Assembly (NCBI GenBank): GCA_965222005.1
Contig: OZ244935.1
Span: forward strand, 5,084,001 to 5,148,000
DNA length: 64,000 bases
Direction of reading: 5' to 3'
Source: CBDCTM01 sp965222005
GTDB lineage: Bacteria > Bacteroidota > Bacteroidia > Chitinophagales > Saprospiraceae
Below are positions 24,865 through 33,429 of the stretch, piece after piece. How positions within the stretch are numbered: the stretch's first letter is position 1; every line of letters begins with the position of its first letter. The notes under the pieces are model-generated. The model was given only the letters and a program-made list of their open reading frames with translations. It was not told the DNA's origin and ran no database searches. A program made the position numbers and the translations under genes.

Positions 24865-25614
24865 CTACCCTAGCTTGGCATAATTGGCTGCCACAGCTTC
24901 CCAGTTGATGAGTTGGAAGAAGTTATCGATATATTCTTTTCGTCGGTTTTGATATTTCAGGTAATAAGCATGCTCCCACACATCCAGGCCCAATATGGGG
25001 CTGCCGGTCTGAGCGACTAGCCTGGCCATCATCGGATTGTCCTGGTTAGGCGTAGAGCTGACAAAGAGCTTGCCTTTCCCGTCCACCGACAGCCAGGCCC
25101 ATCCCGAGCCAAATCGAGTTGCGGCGGCCCTGGCAAACTCGCTTTTGAAACTGTCGAAGGATTGGAAGGTGCTGTGGATTGCATCGGCCAGCGGGCCAGT
25201 GGGCGAGGTACCTCCGCCAGGCTTCATGATGCGCCAAAACAGGCTGTGATTGAAATGGCCTCCACCATTGTTGCGAATCCCGCTATCCTCACTGCTGTCT
25301 GTAGCAGATCGTACGATTGCAGTCAGCTCTTTGCCCAGCATTGCATGACCCTCGAGGGCTGCATTCAGCTTTTTCACATAGCCTGCATGGTGCTTACCAT
25401 GATGGATGCCCATGGTCTGGGCATCGATATGCGGCTCAAGGGCATCGTGCGCATATGGCAGATCGGGCAGGGTAAAGCTTGGCTCAGATGCTTTCCTGGC
25501 ATTCGAATCGGCAGCAGGTTCTTGCTGCGTACCAGAGGTGCAGGAGGAAAACGGTGCTACCATAGTGCCTAAGGTGAGGAGGGTACCGGTTTTAAGGAAA
25601 TCTCTTTTTTTCAT
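24865..25614 (-). CDS. Fe/Mn superoxide dismutase, lipoprotein type
   Basis: About 249 residues from the ATG at 25614 (MKKRDFLKTGTLLTLGTMVA); an earlier in-frame ATG exists at 25644. The first 25 residues form a signal peptide with a lipobox-like PFSSC, so the enzyme is probably lipid-anchored outside the cytoplasm. The SOD fold is complete: MGIHHGKHHAGYVKKLN with the first His ligand, HFNHSLFWRIMKP with the second, and LGLDVWEHAYYLKYQNRR with Asp and His. It dismutates superoxide. Metal specificity cannot be decided by eye. Confidence 0.9.
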   Translation of the reverse strand: MKKRDFLKTGTLLTLGTMVAPFSSCTSGTQQEPAADSNARKASEPSFTLPDLPYAHDALEPHIDAQTMGIHHGKHHAGYVKKLNAALEGHAMLGKELTAIVRSATDSSEDSGIRNNGGGHFNHSLFWRIMKPGGGTSPTGPLADAIHSTFQSFDSFKSEFARAAATRFGSGWAWLSVDGKGKLFVSSTPNQDNPMMARLVAQTGSPILGLDVWEHAYYLKYQNRRKEYIDNFFQLINWEAVAANYAKLG

Positions 25615-25660
25615 GGCAATTGTATTGTATAAAGAAAAGCTCAAAATTAGGCGTAAATGC

Positions 25661-25747
25661 TTCTCCGAATTAACTAATTCTCAATGGCAAGTTATCAAAA
25701 AATAGTAGACAATGGTCGAAAACGAAAATATGATCTGCGAAATATAC
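25661..25747 (+). pseudogene. Short IS5-type transposase relic
   Basis: FSELTNSQWQVIKK followed, after a one-base shift in an A-run, by IVDNGRKRKYDLRNI resembles the DUF4096 N-terminus of IS5 transposases. Nothing else of that element remains. Confidence 0.55.
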
Positions 25748-25825
25748 ATCCACCTTAGTGCCAGATCTTTAGACATCAAAGACCTACAAGCCCTCCACTA
25801 CTGCGCCTAAGTTTGGTAGTTATAC

Positions 25826-25878
25826 CGCGCTTTGCCAAGTCTTGTGCATACACACAAAACTAGGCGGCTTGAAGTATA
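25826..25878. repeat. REP-like imperfect hairpin repeat
   Basis: GCTTTGCCAAGTCTTGTG faces CACAAAACTAGGCGGC. The left arm recurs at 36296 and the right segment (GGCGGCTTGAAGTATA) is found inverted at 36197. It lies directly before the IS5 insertion point. Confidence 0.6.
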
Positions 25879-26155
25879 AGAGGTTGTTTGGGAATTTATT
25901 TTGAAATGAGTGCATGACAAATTAGGGGTTTTGTATTTAAGCAGCTAATCGGACTAAATTTACTTTTCGTTCCCTTAGTCTGACGAATTGTATAAAATCT
26001 TCGATGTCTCCGTTTTGTTTTACAGCTCTAAGGTCAAGCATGTTTTGCGCCCCCTTGGATGACCATCTCATACCGCTTTGCTCCATTCTATCTTTGACCA
26101 AATGCTTGGCGTGGTCCGGTTTATCAGGACACTTTTTTAAGATAGAAATCAAAAA

Positions 26156-27067
26156 TTATCTCTGTCGGTTGCGGTATAAAAAGTCCATCCAATATTGCTC
26201 TTCAAACTGACTCGGACTTAGATAGTCAAGAGAAGAATGTTTACGAATCGTGTTGTAGTATCCATCAATAAACTCAAAACATCTGAGTCGAGCATTTTCT
26301 AAGCCCCAAAAGATTCCCTCACTTAAAACCTCAGCTTTAAATCTGCTGAACAGCGATTCTGCAAAAGCATTATCGTAATGGTTATCCTTTCGGGTCATGC
26401 TTTGTCGAAATTGGTTCCTTCTTAGTAATTTTCTGAAGTTCTTCGAACCATATTGACCACCTCCATCCGAGTGAACGATCAGGCGTGCTTCCGGACTTCT
26501 ATTATAGATCACTTTTTTCAAAGCCGTTAGGACCAGTAGATCCTCCATATGTTCATCTACATGCCAACCTACTATCTTTCTGGTGAACAGGTCCATCCAA
26601 ATGGCTAGGTATAACCATTCGTCTATTCCTTCCGCTATACTGGGCAAATAGGTAATGTCACCTACCAGCACTTCGTCCGGAGCAGTGGGCAAATTATCTT
26701 CACTCAACAACATATTCGGACTCCTGCACAAAGACGGATCACTCTGTGTTGTCCTGGGAATGAAGCTTTTAGGCTGTATCGCAACCAGTTGTTGTGCTCT
26801 CATCAAACTTCTCACTTGATGCCTACCTACGTCATAACCTTTGTCTTGCAATTCTGAGTGTATCCTTCTGCTGCCATAACGCCGCTTATGAAAATCAAAT
26901 ATGGACTTCACTTCTTTTAGCAAAGTTGTTTTGTGATCGCTAGGTCGATAGGTCTGACCATTGTGATAAGCATAATAAGAACTTGTGCTTACCTGGAGCA
27001 TCTTACAAAGCCTTCTTACTGGATATTCTTTTGACAACGCTTCAATCAGGTCATACCGCTTGGTCAA
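26156..27067 (-). CDS. IS3 transposase OrfB
   Basis: 303 residues, identical to the proteins at 17557 and 30091. Catalytic DDE residues lie in GDITYLPS, HSDGGGQYGS and DNAFAESLF. It overlaps orfA by 4 nt (TTGA) in the -1 frame, the usual layout for frameshift-made OrfAB transposase. Confidence 0.93.
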   Translation of the reverse strand: MTKRYDLIEALSKEYPVRRLCKMLQVSTSSYYAYHNGQTYRPSDHKTTLLKEVKSIFDFHKRRYGSRRIHSELQDKGYDVGRHQVRSLMRAQQLVAIQPKSFIPRTTQSDPSLCRSPNMLLSEDNLPTAPDEVLVGDITYLPSIAEGIDEWLYLAIWMDLFTRKIVGWHVDEHMEDLLVLTALKKVIYNRSPEARLIVHSDGGGQYGSKNFRKLLRRNQFRQSMTRKDNHYDNAFAESLFSRFKAEVLSEGIFWGLENARLRCFEFIDGYYNTIRKHSSLDYLSPSQFEEQYWMDFLYRNRQR

Positions 27068-27351
27068 GTCTGACGGCTGAAAATGCCCAAGGCTTTTTTT
27101 AAGATGTCACGCTCCTGTTCGACTTCTTTTAGTCGTTTACGTAATCTCTTAATTTCATCCTCTTCTGTCTTATTTGAGGATGCCGCCCGTTTCTTTGCCT
27201 TGCTTTTCCATGTATAAAAAAGGCTTTCTTTTATCCCCAGAGCTTGGCAGATTGATGCTACACTCCTGCCATCTTGTTCCATTTCAAGGGCACTTTTTTT
27301 AAACTCTGCATCGTATCTACGACGCTTTCTGGTGGTGGGTTTCTCTTTCAT
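27064..27351 (-). CDS. IS3 OrfA DNA-binding protein
   Basis: A 95-residue protein with an HTH_Tnp_1 domain (RRYDAEFKKSALEMEQDGRS, then VASICQALGIKESLFYTWKS) and a C-terminal leucine zipper (LKEVEQERDILKKALGIF). It binds the element ends. It is identical to the copy at 30999. Confidence 0.93.
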   Translation of the reverse strand: MKEKPTTRKRRRYDAEFKKSALEMEQDGRSVASICQALGIKESLFYTWKSKAKKRAASSNKTEEDEIKRLRKRLKEVEQERDILKKALGIFSRQT

Positions 27352-30090
27352 TTGAACACAAATTTACTTTATTTTTGTGTCCTGATTTTTTAGACCATCT
27401 CAGCTTACAAGTAGACTCTGCCAGAGCTGAACTGATTGGATACCCCTTTTTCAAAAAATCAGCGTAATTCATTTTGTGTTTATGGTTAGTCAAATAGGTG
27501 ATTGCCTTATTTAACTGCTTCTTTTTGTTTGTCGATAATTCTGTTTTGTCTCTATTCAACACAAGGTCTTTTATTACCTTTTCAGTTCCTCCTTCCAATA
27601 TATCTTTTAACACCCCTCTGACCCAGCTTGTTCTCAACTTAGAACTTTCTCCAAATATGGCATTGGCACAATCCCAAACGTATTCGCTTACATGGACTAT
27701 GTCTAAAATGATTCCATCAAATTGACCTTCCAGATTATTCTTCTTTATGCTTGCCAGTATTTTATCTTCCAAGCCTATTCCGGCATCTATGGGGATGACG
27801 AATCGACTTTGGGAGTTGGTCATTTTTGATTTTAAATCTTCTATCCCATAATCTATTGCCTTTTGCTGATTGGCTAAAAATGCTCTACGGTGAATTTTAG
27901 TGTGCATCTTATTTTCCGTTTTCTTTTGTTGTGTTGATGCTGGTTCGTCCTCTTGAGCAGCTTCTTTTTGCACTCCCATCAAGCCATCCAATATCTGGTC
28001 GGCAGTCCTTTGTTGAGGCGTAAAAACAGAGGTAACTGACACTGTCGCACTTTGTTTCTTACCCTTTTTCTCCCCTTTGCTTAGCCGCTTTTTGGGATTG
28101 GCCTCCTTTTGTTGTACTGCCTTTATCTTCGGCAATCCTTTACCATCAAAGGTAGTGCTAAAAAACAACGCTTCATCTTCTTGAGCTTCTTCTCGCTCCA
28201 ACTCATAGTACTGATCAACGTACTCGCCCAAATGATTGACATTTCTCTCCGAAGATTTTCCACTCAGATTCAAACCTAATAATTTATTCACTATCACTAC
28301 GCTTTCTTTGTAACTCCCCTGGGTAGCACTTCCCCCTACCAACTCTTGTAGATTGTACGACCAATAACAACCCTTGGGCAACTGCAAATAATCGTCTATT
28401 TTATAAAATTGACCGCGTTGAGTACTCAAATACGATGGACGATGGATTTGTATCAGACCAAACAAACTGAGGTAGTTCCGCTTCTTTGTCCCTTTACTCC
28501 TGTAGCTCTCTCCTGATTCCAAAATCGGGAGATATTCCTCAACCTTTTTTAACTTTTGCTTGATTATGTAGTTCAATAGCAACAGTCCCAGCTTCAGCAA
28601 TTCACTTAGTAGGCTTAGTTCTATTTTATCAATCCCTACATCCTGCTCTACATATTCATCACTTAGGTCAACCAATCTTCCGATTTCTTCTTCTATTTTT
28701 TGTATTAGTACTTTTTTGTCCATACCTTGAATTAGAGTTTGAGGGTCAGTAAATCTATTTTCTAACTTAAATTTACTAAACTCCTTCAAACTCTTCTCAT
28801 TTTAGGATTCCTCCAATTTGTCTCGCACTCTTTTGAAATAAATAGCCGTCGGTAGTATCTTGTAGTTAAACTAAAACTTACAAAGATGCTCGCCCAATTT
28901 GAACGGCTGACCGACGGCCAGTGGGAAGTTATAAAAGAATTTCTTCCTATCAAACGAAAACGCACACTTGATTTGCGTGATATTTTCAATGCCATACTTT
29001 GGATAACAAGAACTGGAGCCCAATGGCGAAATCTTGATAGTTCTTTTCCCCCCTGGTCTGCAGTTTACTATTACTTTTATAACTGGACAAAAAAAGGAAT
29101 TATCAAATCAATCGAGTGCATGACACATGGTGGGGTTATTTAATATTAAGCAACTTTGTTGTTCCCATGTTCTTGCTGGATAACAAACTCCATAAAATCT
29201 TCGATATCTCCGTTAAGCTTTACTGCTCTTAAATCCATGATATTCTGTGCTCCTTGAGAAGACCACCTCATTCCACTTTGTTCCATCCTTTCCTTAACAA
29301 GATGTCCGCAGGCTGATTCTACCAATGCAGAACTGACTGGATAACCTTTTTCCAAATATGTTTTGTAGTCCATTTTATGTTTATGATTGGAAAAATATGT
29401 AATGGCTTTTTGTACTTGTTTCTTCTTGTTTTTTGACAGCTTCGCTTTGTCCCTTATCAATTCCAGGTCTTTAATTACTTTTTCTGTTTTGCTATCCAAC
29501 AAATCTTCCAACACTCTACGAACCCAGTCTGCTCGGGACGGAGATTTTTCTCCCATAACGGCAGTACCAGCATCCCAAACATATTCGCTAACATGAATAA
29601 TATCTAAAATTATTCCGTCGAATTGAGCGTGCAAATCGTGTTTGTCAACATAAGCTAATATCTTGTCTTCTAAACCGATGCCCGCATCAATGGGTATTAC
29701 AAAACCACTTGCTGGATTTTTCATCCTTTGGACAATGTCGTCTAAGCAGTATTCCACTGCCTTTGCCTGGTCATCCAGAAAGGCCCGACGATGAATCTGT
29801 CGATGCATTCGGTTGTCATTTTCTTTGCGAAGTTGCTTGCCTTTTTCATCGTACTCTACTTTTGTTAATGGGCTACCCATTAGACTTCTAATAATACTAT
29901 CTTTTGACCTTATTTTAGGCATAAAACAAGATGTAACCGTTACTGTTGCCATCTGCTTGACTCCTTGTTTTTCCCCTTTACCTAATCGCTTTTTAGGGTT
30001 GCCTGCCTTTTGTTTTTTGTCATTTATTTTGGGAACACCTTTGGCGTGGTCCGGTTTATCAGGACACTTTTTTAAGATAGAAATCAAAAA

Positions 30091-31002
30091 TTATCTCTGT
30101 CGGTTGCGGTATAAAAAGTCCATCCAATATTGCTCTTCAAACTGACTCGGACTTAGATAGTCAAGAGAAGAATGTTTACGAATCGTGTTGTAGTATCCAT
30201 CAATAAACTCAAAACATCTGAGTCGAGCATTTTCTAAGCCCCAAAAGATTCCCTCACTTAAAACCTCAGCTTTAAATCTGCTGAACAGCGATTCTGCAAA
30301 AGCATTATCGTAATGGTTATCCTTTCGGGTCATGCTTTGTCGAAATTGGTTCCTTCTTAGTAATTTTCTGAAGTTCTTCGAACCATATTGACCACCTCCA
30401 TCCGAGTGAACGATCAGGCGTGCTTCCGGACTTCTATTATAGATCACTTTTTTCAAAGCCGTTAGGACCAGTAGATCCTCCATATGTTCATCTACATGCC
30501 AACCTACTATCTTTCTGGTGAACAGGTCCATCCAAATGGCTAGGTATAACCATTCGTCTATTCCTTCCGCTATACTGGGCAAATAGGTAATGTCACCTAC
30601 CAGCACTTCGTCCGGAGCAGTGGGCAAATTATCTTCACTCAACAACATATTCGGACTCCTGCACAAAGACGGATCACTCTGTGTTGTCCTGGGAATGAAG
30701 CTTTTAGGCTGTATCGCAACCAGTTGTTGTGCTCTCATCAAACTTCTCACTTGATGCCTACCTACGTCATAACCTTTGTCTTGCAATTCTGAGTGTATCC
30801 TTCTGCTGCCATAACGCCGCTTATGAAAATCAAATATGGACTTCACTTCTTTTAGCAAAGTTGTTTTGTGATCGCTAGGTCGATAGGTCTGACCATTGTG
30901 ATAAGCATAATAAGAACTTGTGCTTACCTGGAGCATCTTACAAAGCCTTCTTACTGGATATTCTTTTGACAACGCTTCAATCAGGTCATACCGCTTGGTC
31001 AA
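30091..31002 (-). CDS. IS3 transposase OrfB
   Basis: 303 residues, identical to the protein at 26156. All catalytic motifs are present and orfA is complete upstream, so this copy should be able to move. Confidence 0.93.
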   Translation of the reverse strand: MTKRYDLIEALSKEYPVRRLCKMLQVSTSSYYAYHNGQTYRPSDHKTTLLKEVKSIFDFHKRRYGSRRIHSELQDKGYDVGRHQVRSLMRAQQLVAIQPKSFIPRTTQSDPSLCRSPNMLLSEDNLPTAPDEVLVGDITYLPSIAEGIDEWLYLAIWMDLFTRKIVGWHVDEHMEDLLVLTALKKVIYNRSPEARLIVHSDGGGQYGSKNFRKLLRRNQFRQSMTRKDNHYDNAFAESLFSRFKAEVLSEGIFWGLENARLRCFEFIDGYYNTIRKHSSLDYLSPSQFEEQYWMDFLYRNRQR

Positions 31003-31286
31003 GTCTGACGGCTGAAAATGCCCAAGGCTTTTTTTAAGATGTCACGCTCCTGTTCGACTTCTTTTAGTCGTTTACGTAATCTCTTAATTTCATCCTCTTC
31101 TGTCTTATTTGAGGATGCCGCCCGTTTCTTTGCCTTGCTTTTCCATGTATAAAAAAGGCTTTCTTTTATCCCCAGAGCTTGGCAGATTGATGCTACACTC
31201 CTGCCATCTTGTTCCATTTCAAGGGCACTTTTTTTAAACTCTGCATCGTATCTACGACGCTTTCTGGTGGTGGGTTTCTCTTTCAT
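30999..31286 (-). CDS. IS3 OrfA DNA-binding protein
   Basis: 95 residues, identical to the protein at 27064: helix-turn-helix plus leucine zipper. It overlaps orfB by 4 nt. Confidence 0.93.
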   Translation of the reverse strand: MKEKPTTRKRRRYDAEFKKSALEMEQDGRSVASICQALGIKESLFYTWKSKAKKRAASSNKTEEDEIKRLRKRLKEVEQERDILKKALGIFSRQT

Positions 31287-32615
31287 TTGAACACAAATTT
31301 ACTTTATTTTTGTGTCCTGATTTTTTAGACCATCTCACTTTGCCGTCTATCGACCCACATAAATAAACTACTCCATAATAAACTACTCCATCTTCTGCTT
31401 CTTTGTCTCGGCTTTCATAAAAGTCATCCACTAAAGGACCTAGATTTGACGCATTCCTTTCTGAGGATTTACCACTCAATTTTAAGCCGAGCAATTTATT
31501 CAATAGCCTCACACTCTCTTCAAAATCATTCTCCGATGCGTTCTCGCCTACCAATTCTTGCAACAGGTAAGACCAAGTACTCATTTTTGGCAATTCCAAC
31601 TGATTATCTAATTCGTAATAGCTCCCTGTAGCTTTACTCCAATGCCGGGGGCGTGTTATCGTCAGCCTACCAAATATGCTCGTATACTTCCTTGTCTTCA
31701 GACCTTTTGACTCTAAGGATTGTCCCGTTTCTGTCTTCGGAGTAAACCCCCTAAGACTCCTTATTTTTTGCTCTATTACCACGCTTAATAATACTAGACC
31801 CAATTGTAGTAGGTGTCTTAAAAGCCCTTTCTCTATATGATGCATACTTACATCTGATGACATATAATTTTGAGCAAGGTTTATTATTTTTTGAATTTCT
31901 CGGTGTATTCGTGGGTCGTTCTCTAGTTTTTCCATATCTTACAATAGGAGTTTTTGGGTTTGAAATTTGGTTTGCAACTCTAAATTACAAAATCCCAGAA
32001 ACTCCTTATCATATCAATATTCCCCACCATATGTCATGCACTCAAATCAATCAATCTGGCACTCAATGAATATGAACGGGACAAACTTGATCGGCAGTCA
32101 AGCCCAAGCTTGGGGATCGTTGATTCTCAGAGTGTTAAGTTGGCTCCCATGATTTATGAGTTTCGGGGCATTGACGGCAATAAAAAGATTAATGGCCGCA
32201 AACGTCAAATTCTCACAGACACCTTGGGTCGTATTTGGCAAGCTTGGGTACATCCAGCTAATGAGCATGACAGTCCGGCTGGTGTTCATCTTTTGAAGAT
32301 GGATCAACATCAAATGGGCCGCCTGATAAAAATAATTGGTGACAAAGCTTATAAAGGAACTTTTGCACAGGCCTGTGAGGAATTGAATATCGAATTTGAA
32401 GTTCCAATAAGACCTGAAGGGAAAAAGGGGTTTGTTGTTCAGGCTAAACGATGGGTAGTTGAAAGAACGATTGCCTGGTTTAATTTTTACCGAAGAATAC
32501 TGATTGACCACGAGCATACCATAGAAAGTTCTGTATCATTCCTTTATTTGGCAAATACATCAATGATCTTGGCAAAATTTCAATCATTTACAGAATAAAA
32601 TTCCCAAACACGTTC

Positions 32616-33055
32616 TAAAAGGAAAATTATCTGCCATAGGCATGATCCGCGTCCATGCGCTTGCTGCTACGGACTAGCTACTGTGGTGGCTCTTTTTTGG
32701 GCGGCTAAAATGGAGCGAAGCGGCTTTGGGTGAGCTTAGTGCCAGAGCACTAAAGGTTTGGTGGTCCCGCTTTTTATACAAAAAGCGGGATGAGGAGGCC
32801 GGAGTGACACCCAGCTACATGACAGAACAGCCCCACCCGATTTACACCGGGTGGGGCTGTGGTGGCCAGCTCTGCTGCCACTGGCATGGAACTGGTCCGG
32901 ACGTGAAGTCGCTGGCTACGCCTAGTTTCCTGCAGAGAGGGCTTTGAGCGTTGTGCTGTTTTGTGCAATGTTTTTTTTGATATGAAAGTCAAGTCACAAA
33001 CTTGACTTAGCGGTTAGGTTTGGCCATATTCGACATACTTCGGACAGCGGGGCAG
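32616..33055. other. Intergenic stretch with two inverted repeats, no gene seen
   Basis: Between the IS5 right end and a gene fragment. It holds a perfect hairpin TCCCGCTTTTT/AAAAAGCGGGA (32765-32790) and another, ACAGCCCCACCCG/CGGGTGGGGCTGT (32827-32860). No convincing frame is seen on either strand. GC content is higher than in the cassettes. Confidence 0.55.
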
Positions 33056-33429
33056 TCAGTTTTTATTTGTTTTAGCTCGAATTTGCCTATTTTTCTCATC
33101 TGATGCTTCTACTTCTTCTCGGATTTCTTCTAAATCAATATGCTCATTATTAAGATACTTTTGAAAAGCAAAAAACATTATGATATCTAAATCCGCATAA
33201 TTCATTTTGGCAAAACTTGAGTCAATGAAAGGAGGCCACTCCTTTTTAAAACCCATTTCTTGTACTTGATTGTAGTATTCCGCTCTAAACAAATGTACTA
33301 TACTACGTAATGAGTCTTGGCTGGTATATTTCATATCATCTAAAATTTTTGTTCCAGCCATTTTAGCTTCAAGCTTTTCAAAGAAAGGTTCAATACTTGA
33401 TTGATTAGAACAAAAACTAAAAATTAGAA
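33056..33429 (-). pseudogene. Fragment of a hypothetical gene, 5' side cut by IS66
   Basis: About 120 codons read FCSNQSSIEPFFEKLEAKMA ... FFAFQKYLNNEHIDLEEIRE and end in a charged tail. The apparent N-terminus of the open frame lies inside the IS66 end. Joining the IS66 flanks does not give a clear start either. I do not recognise the family. Confidence 0.5.

Larger units (their letters stand above)
26108..27402 (-). mobile_element. IS3-family element, copy 1
   Basis: Ends TGGCGTGGTCCGG and the inverse of TGAGATGGTC; both contain ATCAGGACAC. The 3-bp target duplication GCT is at 26105-26107 and 27403-27405. Length 1295 bp. It is complete, with orfA and orfB. Confidence 0.92.
25937..28789 (-). 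pseudogene. ISKra4 transposase 1, interrupted by IS3
   Basis: The N-terminal part (27403-28789) contains a helical domain, IQIHRPSYLSTQ, LLGLNLSGKSSERNV, TFDGKGLPKI and KKRLSKGEKKGKKQSATVSV, VIPIDAGIGLEDKILASI and LDIVHVSEYVWDCANAIFG, all typical of ISKra4 proteins. The C-terminal part (25937-26107) gives KHLVKDRMEQSGMRWSSKGA and MLDLRAVKQNGDIEDF. The halves join in frame across the GCT duplication (ALAESTC-KHLVKD). The split open frames otherwise read into IS3 sequence. Confidence 0.88.
25908..28830 (-). mobile_element. ISKra4-family element 1 (contains IS3)
   Basis: Terminal repeats GAGTGCATGACAAATTAGG and the inverse of GAGTGCGAGACAAATTGG. The 9-bp target duplication TTTTGAAAT is at 25899-25907 and 28831-28839. 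It inserted in the 5' leader of IS5 copy 2. Without the IS3 it measures about 1.62 kb. Confidence 0.87.
30042..31337 (-). mobile_element. IS3-family element, copy 2
   Basis: Same ends and coding content as copy 1. The 3-bp target duplication CTT is at 30039-30041 and 31338-31340. The two copies appear identical by eye, which points to recent transposition. Confidence 0.92.
29146..31935 (-). pseudogene. ISKra4 transposase 2, interrupted by IS3
   Basis: The N-terminal part (31338-31935) reads MEKLENDPRIHREIQKIINL to CGSIDGK and the C-terminal part (29146-30041) continues GVPKINDKKQKAGNPKKRLG, VIPIDAGIGLEDKILAYV, LDIIHVSEYVWDAGTAVMG and LVKERMEQSGMRWSSQGAQN. They join in frame as SIDGKGVPKI once the IS3 and one CTT are removed. 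The resulting protein of about 497 residues has normal family length. Confidence 0.88.
29114..32043 (-). mobile_element. ISKra4-family element 2 (contains IS3)
   Basis: Terminal repeats GAGTGCATGACACATGGTGG and the inverse of GAGTGCATGACATATGGTGG. The 9-bp duplication AAATCAATC is at 29105-29113 and 32044-32052. It inserted in the IS5 transposase gene. It is related to but clearly different from ISKra4 element 1. Confidence 0.88.
28886..32598 (+). pseudogene. IS5-type transposase A, copy 2, interrupted by ISKra4 element 2
   Basis: The N-terminal part 28886-29113 reads MLAQFERLTDGQWEVIKEFL to KKGIIKSI. After the ISKra4 element the frame resumes at 32053 with NLALNEYERDKLDRQSSPSL and includes IVDSQSVKLAP, KIIGDKAYKG and VVERTIAWFN, ending TSMILAKFQSFTE at 32598. 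This copy supplies the true C-terminus lost from copy 1. It would be intact if the insert left cleanly. Confidence 0.88.
25880..32615 (+). mobile_element. IS5-type element A, copy 2, containing two ISKra4 and two IS3 elements
   Basis: Ends GAGGTTGTTTGGGAATTTA and AAATTCCCAAACACGTTC with TAA on both sides (25877-25879 and 32616-32618). Subtracting the two nested ISKra4 elements and one copy of each 9-bp duplication leaves 865 bp, the same as copy 1. The transposase frame is continuous once they are removed. Confidence 0.88.

Noticed and set aside
26108..26152. Shared N-terminus MISILKKCPDKPDHA on two minus-strand frames (also at 30042)
   Set aside because: It is IS3 end sequence fused by chance to ISKra4 fragments, not a conserved domain.
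32726..32947. A 73-codon + frame between IS5 and the gene fragment at 33056
   Set aside because: Composition follows the two hairpins in this stretch; no homology pattern or ribosome site is seen.
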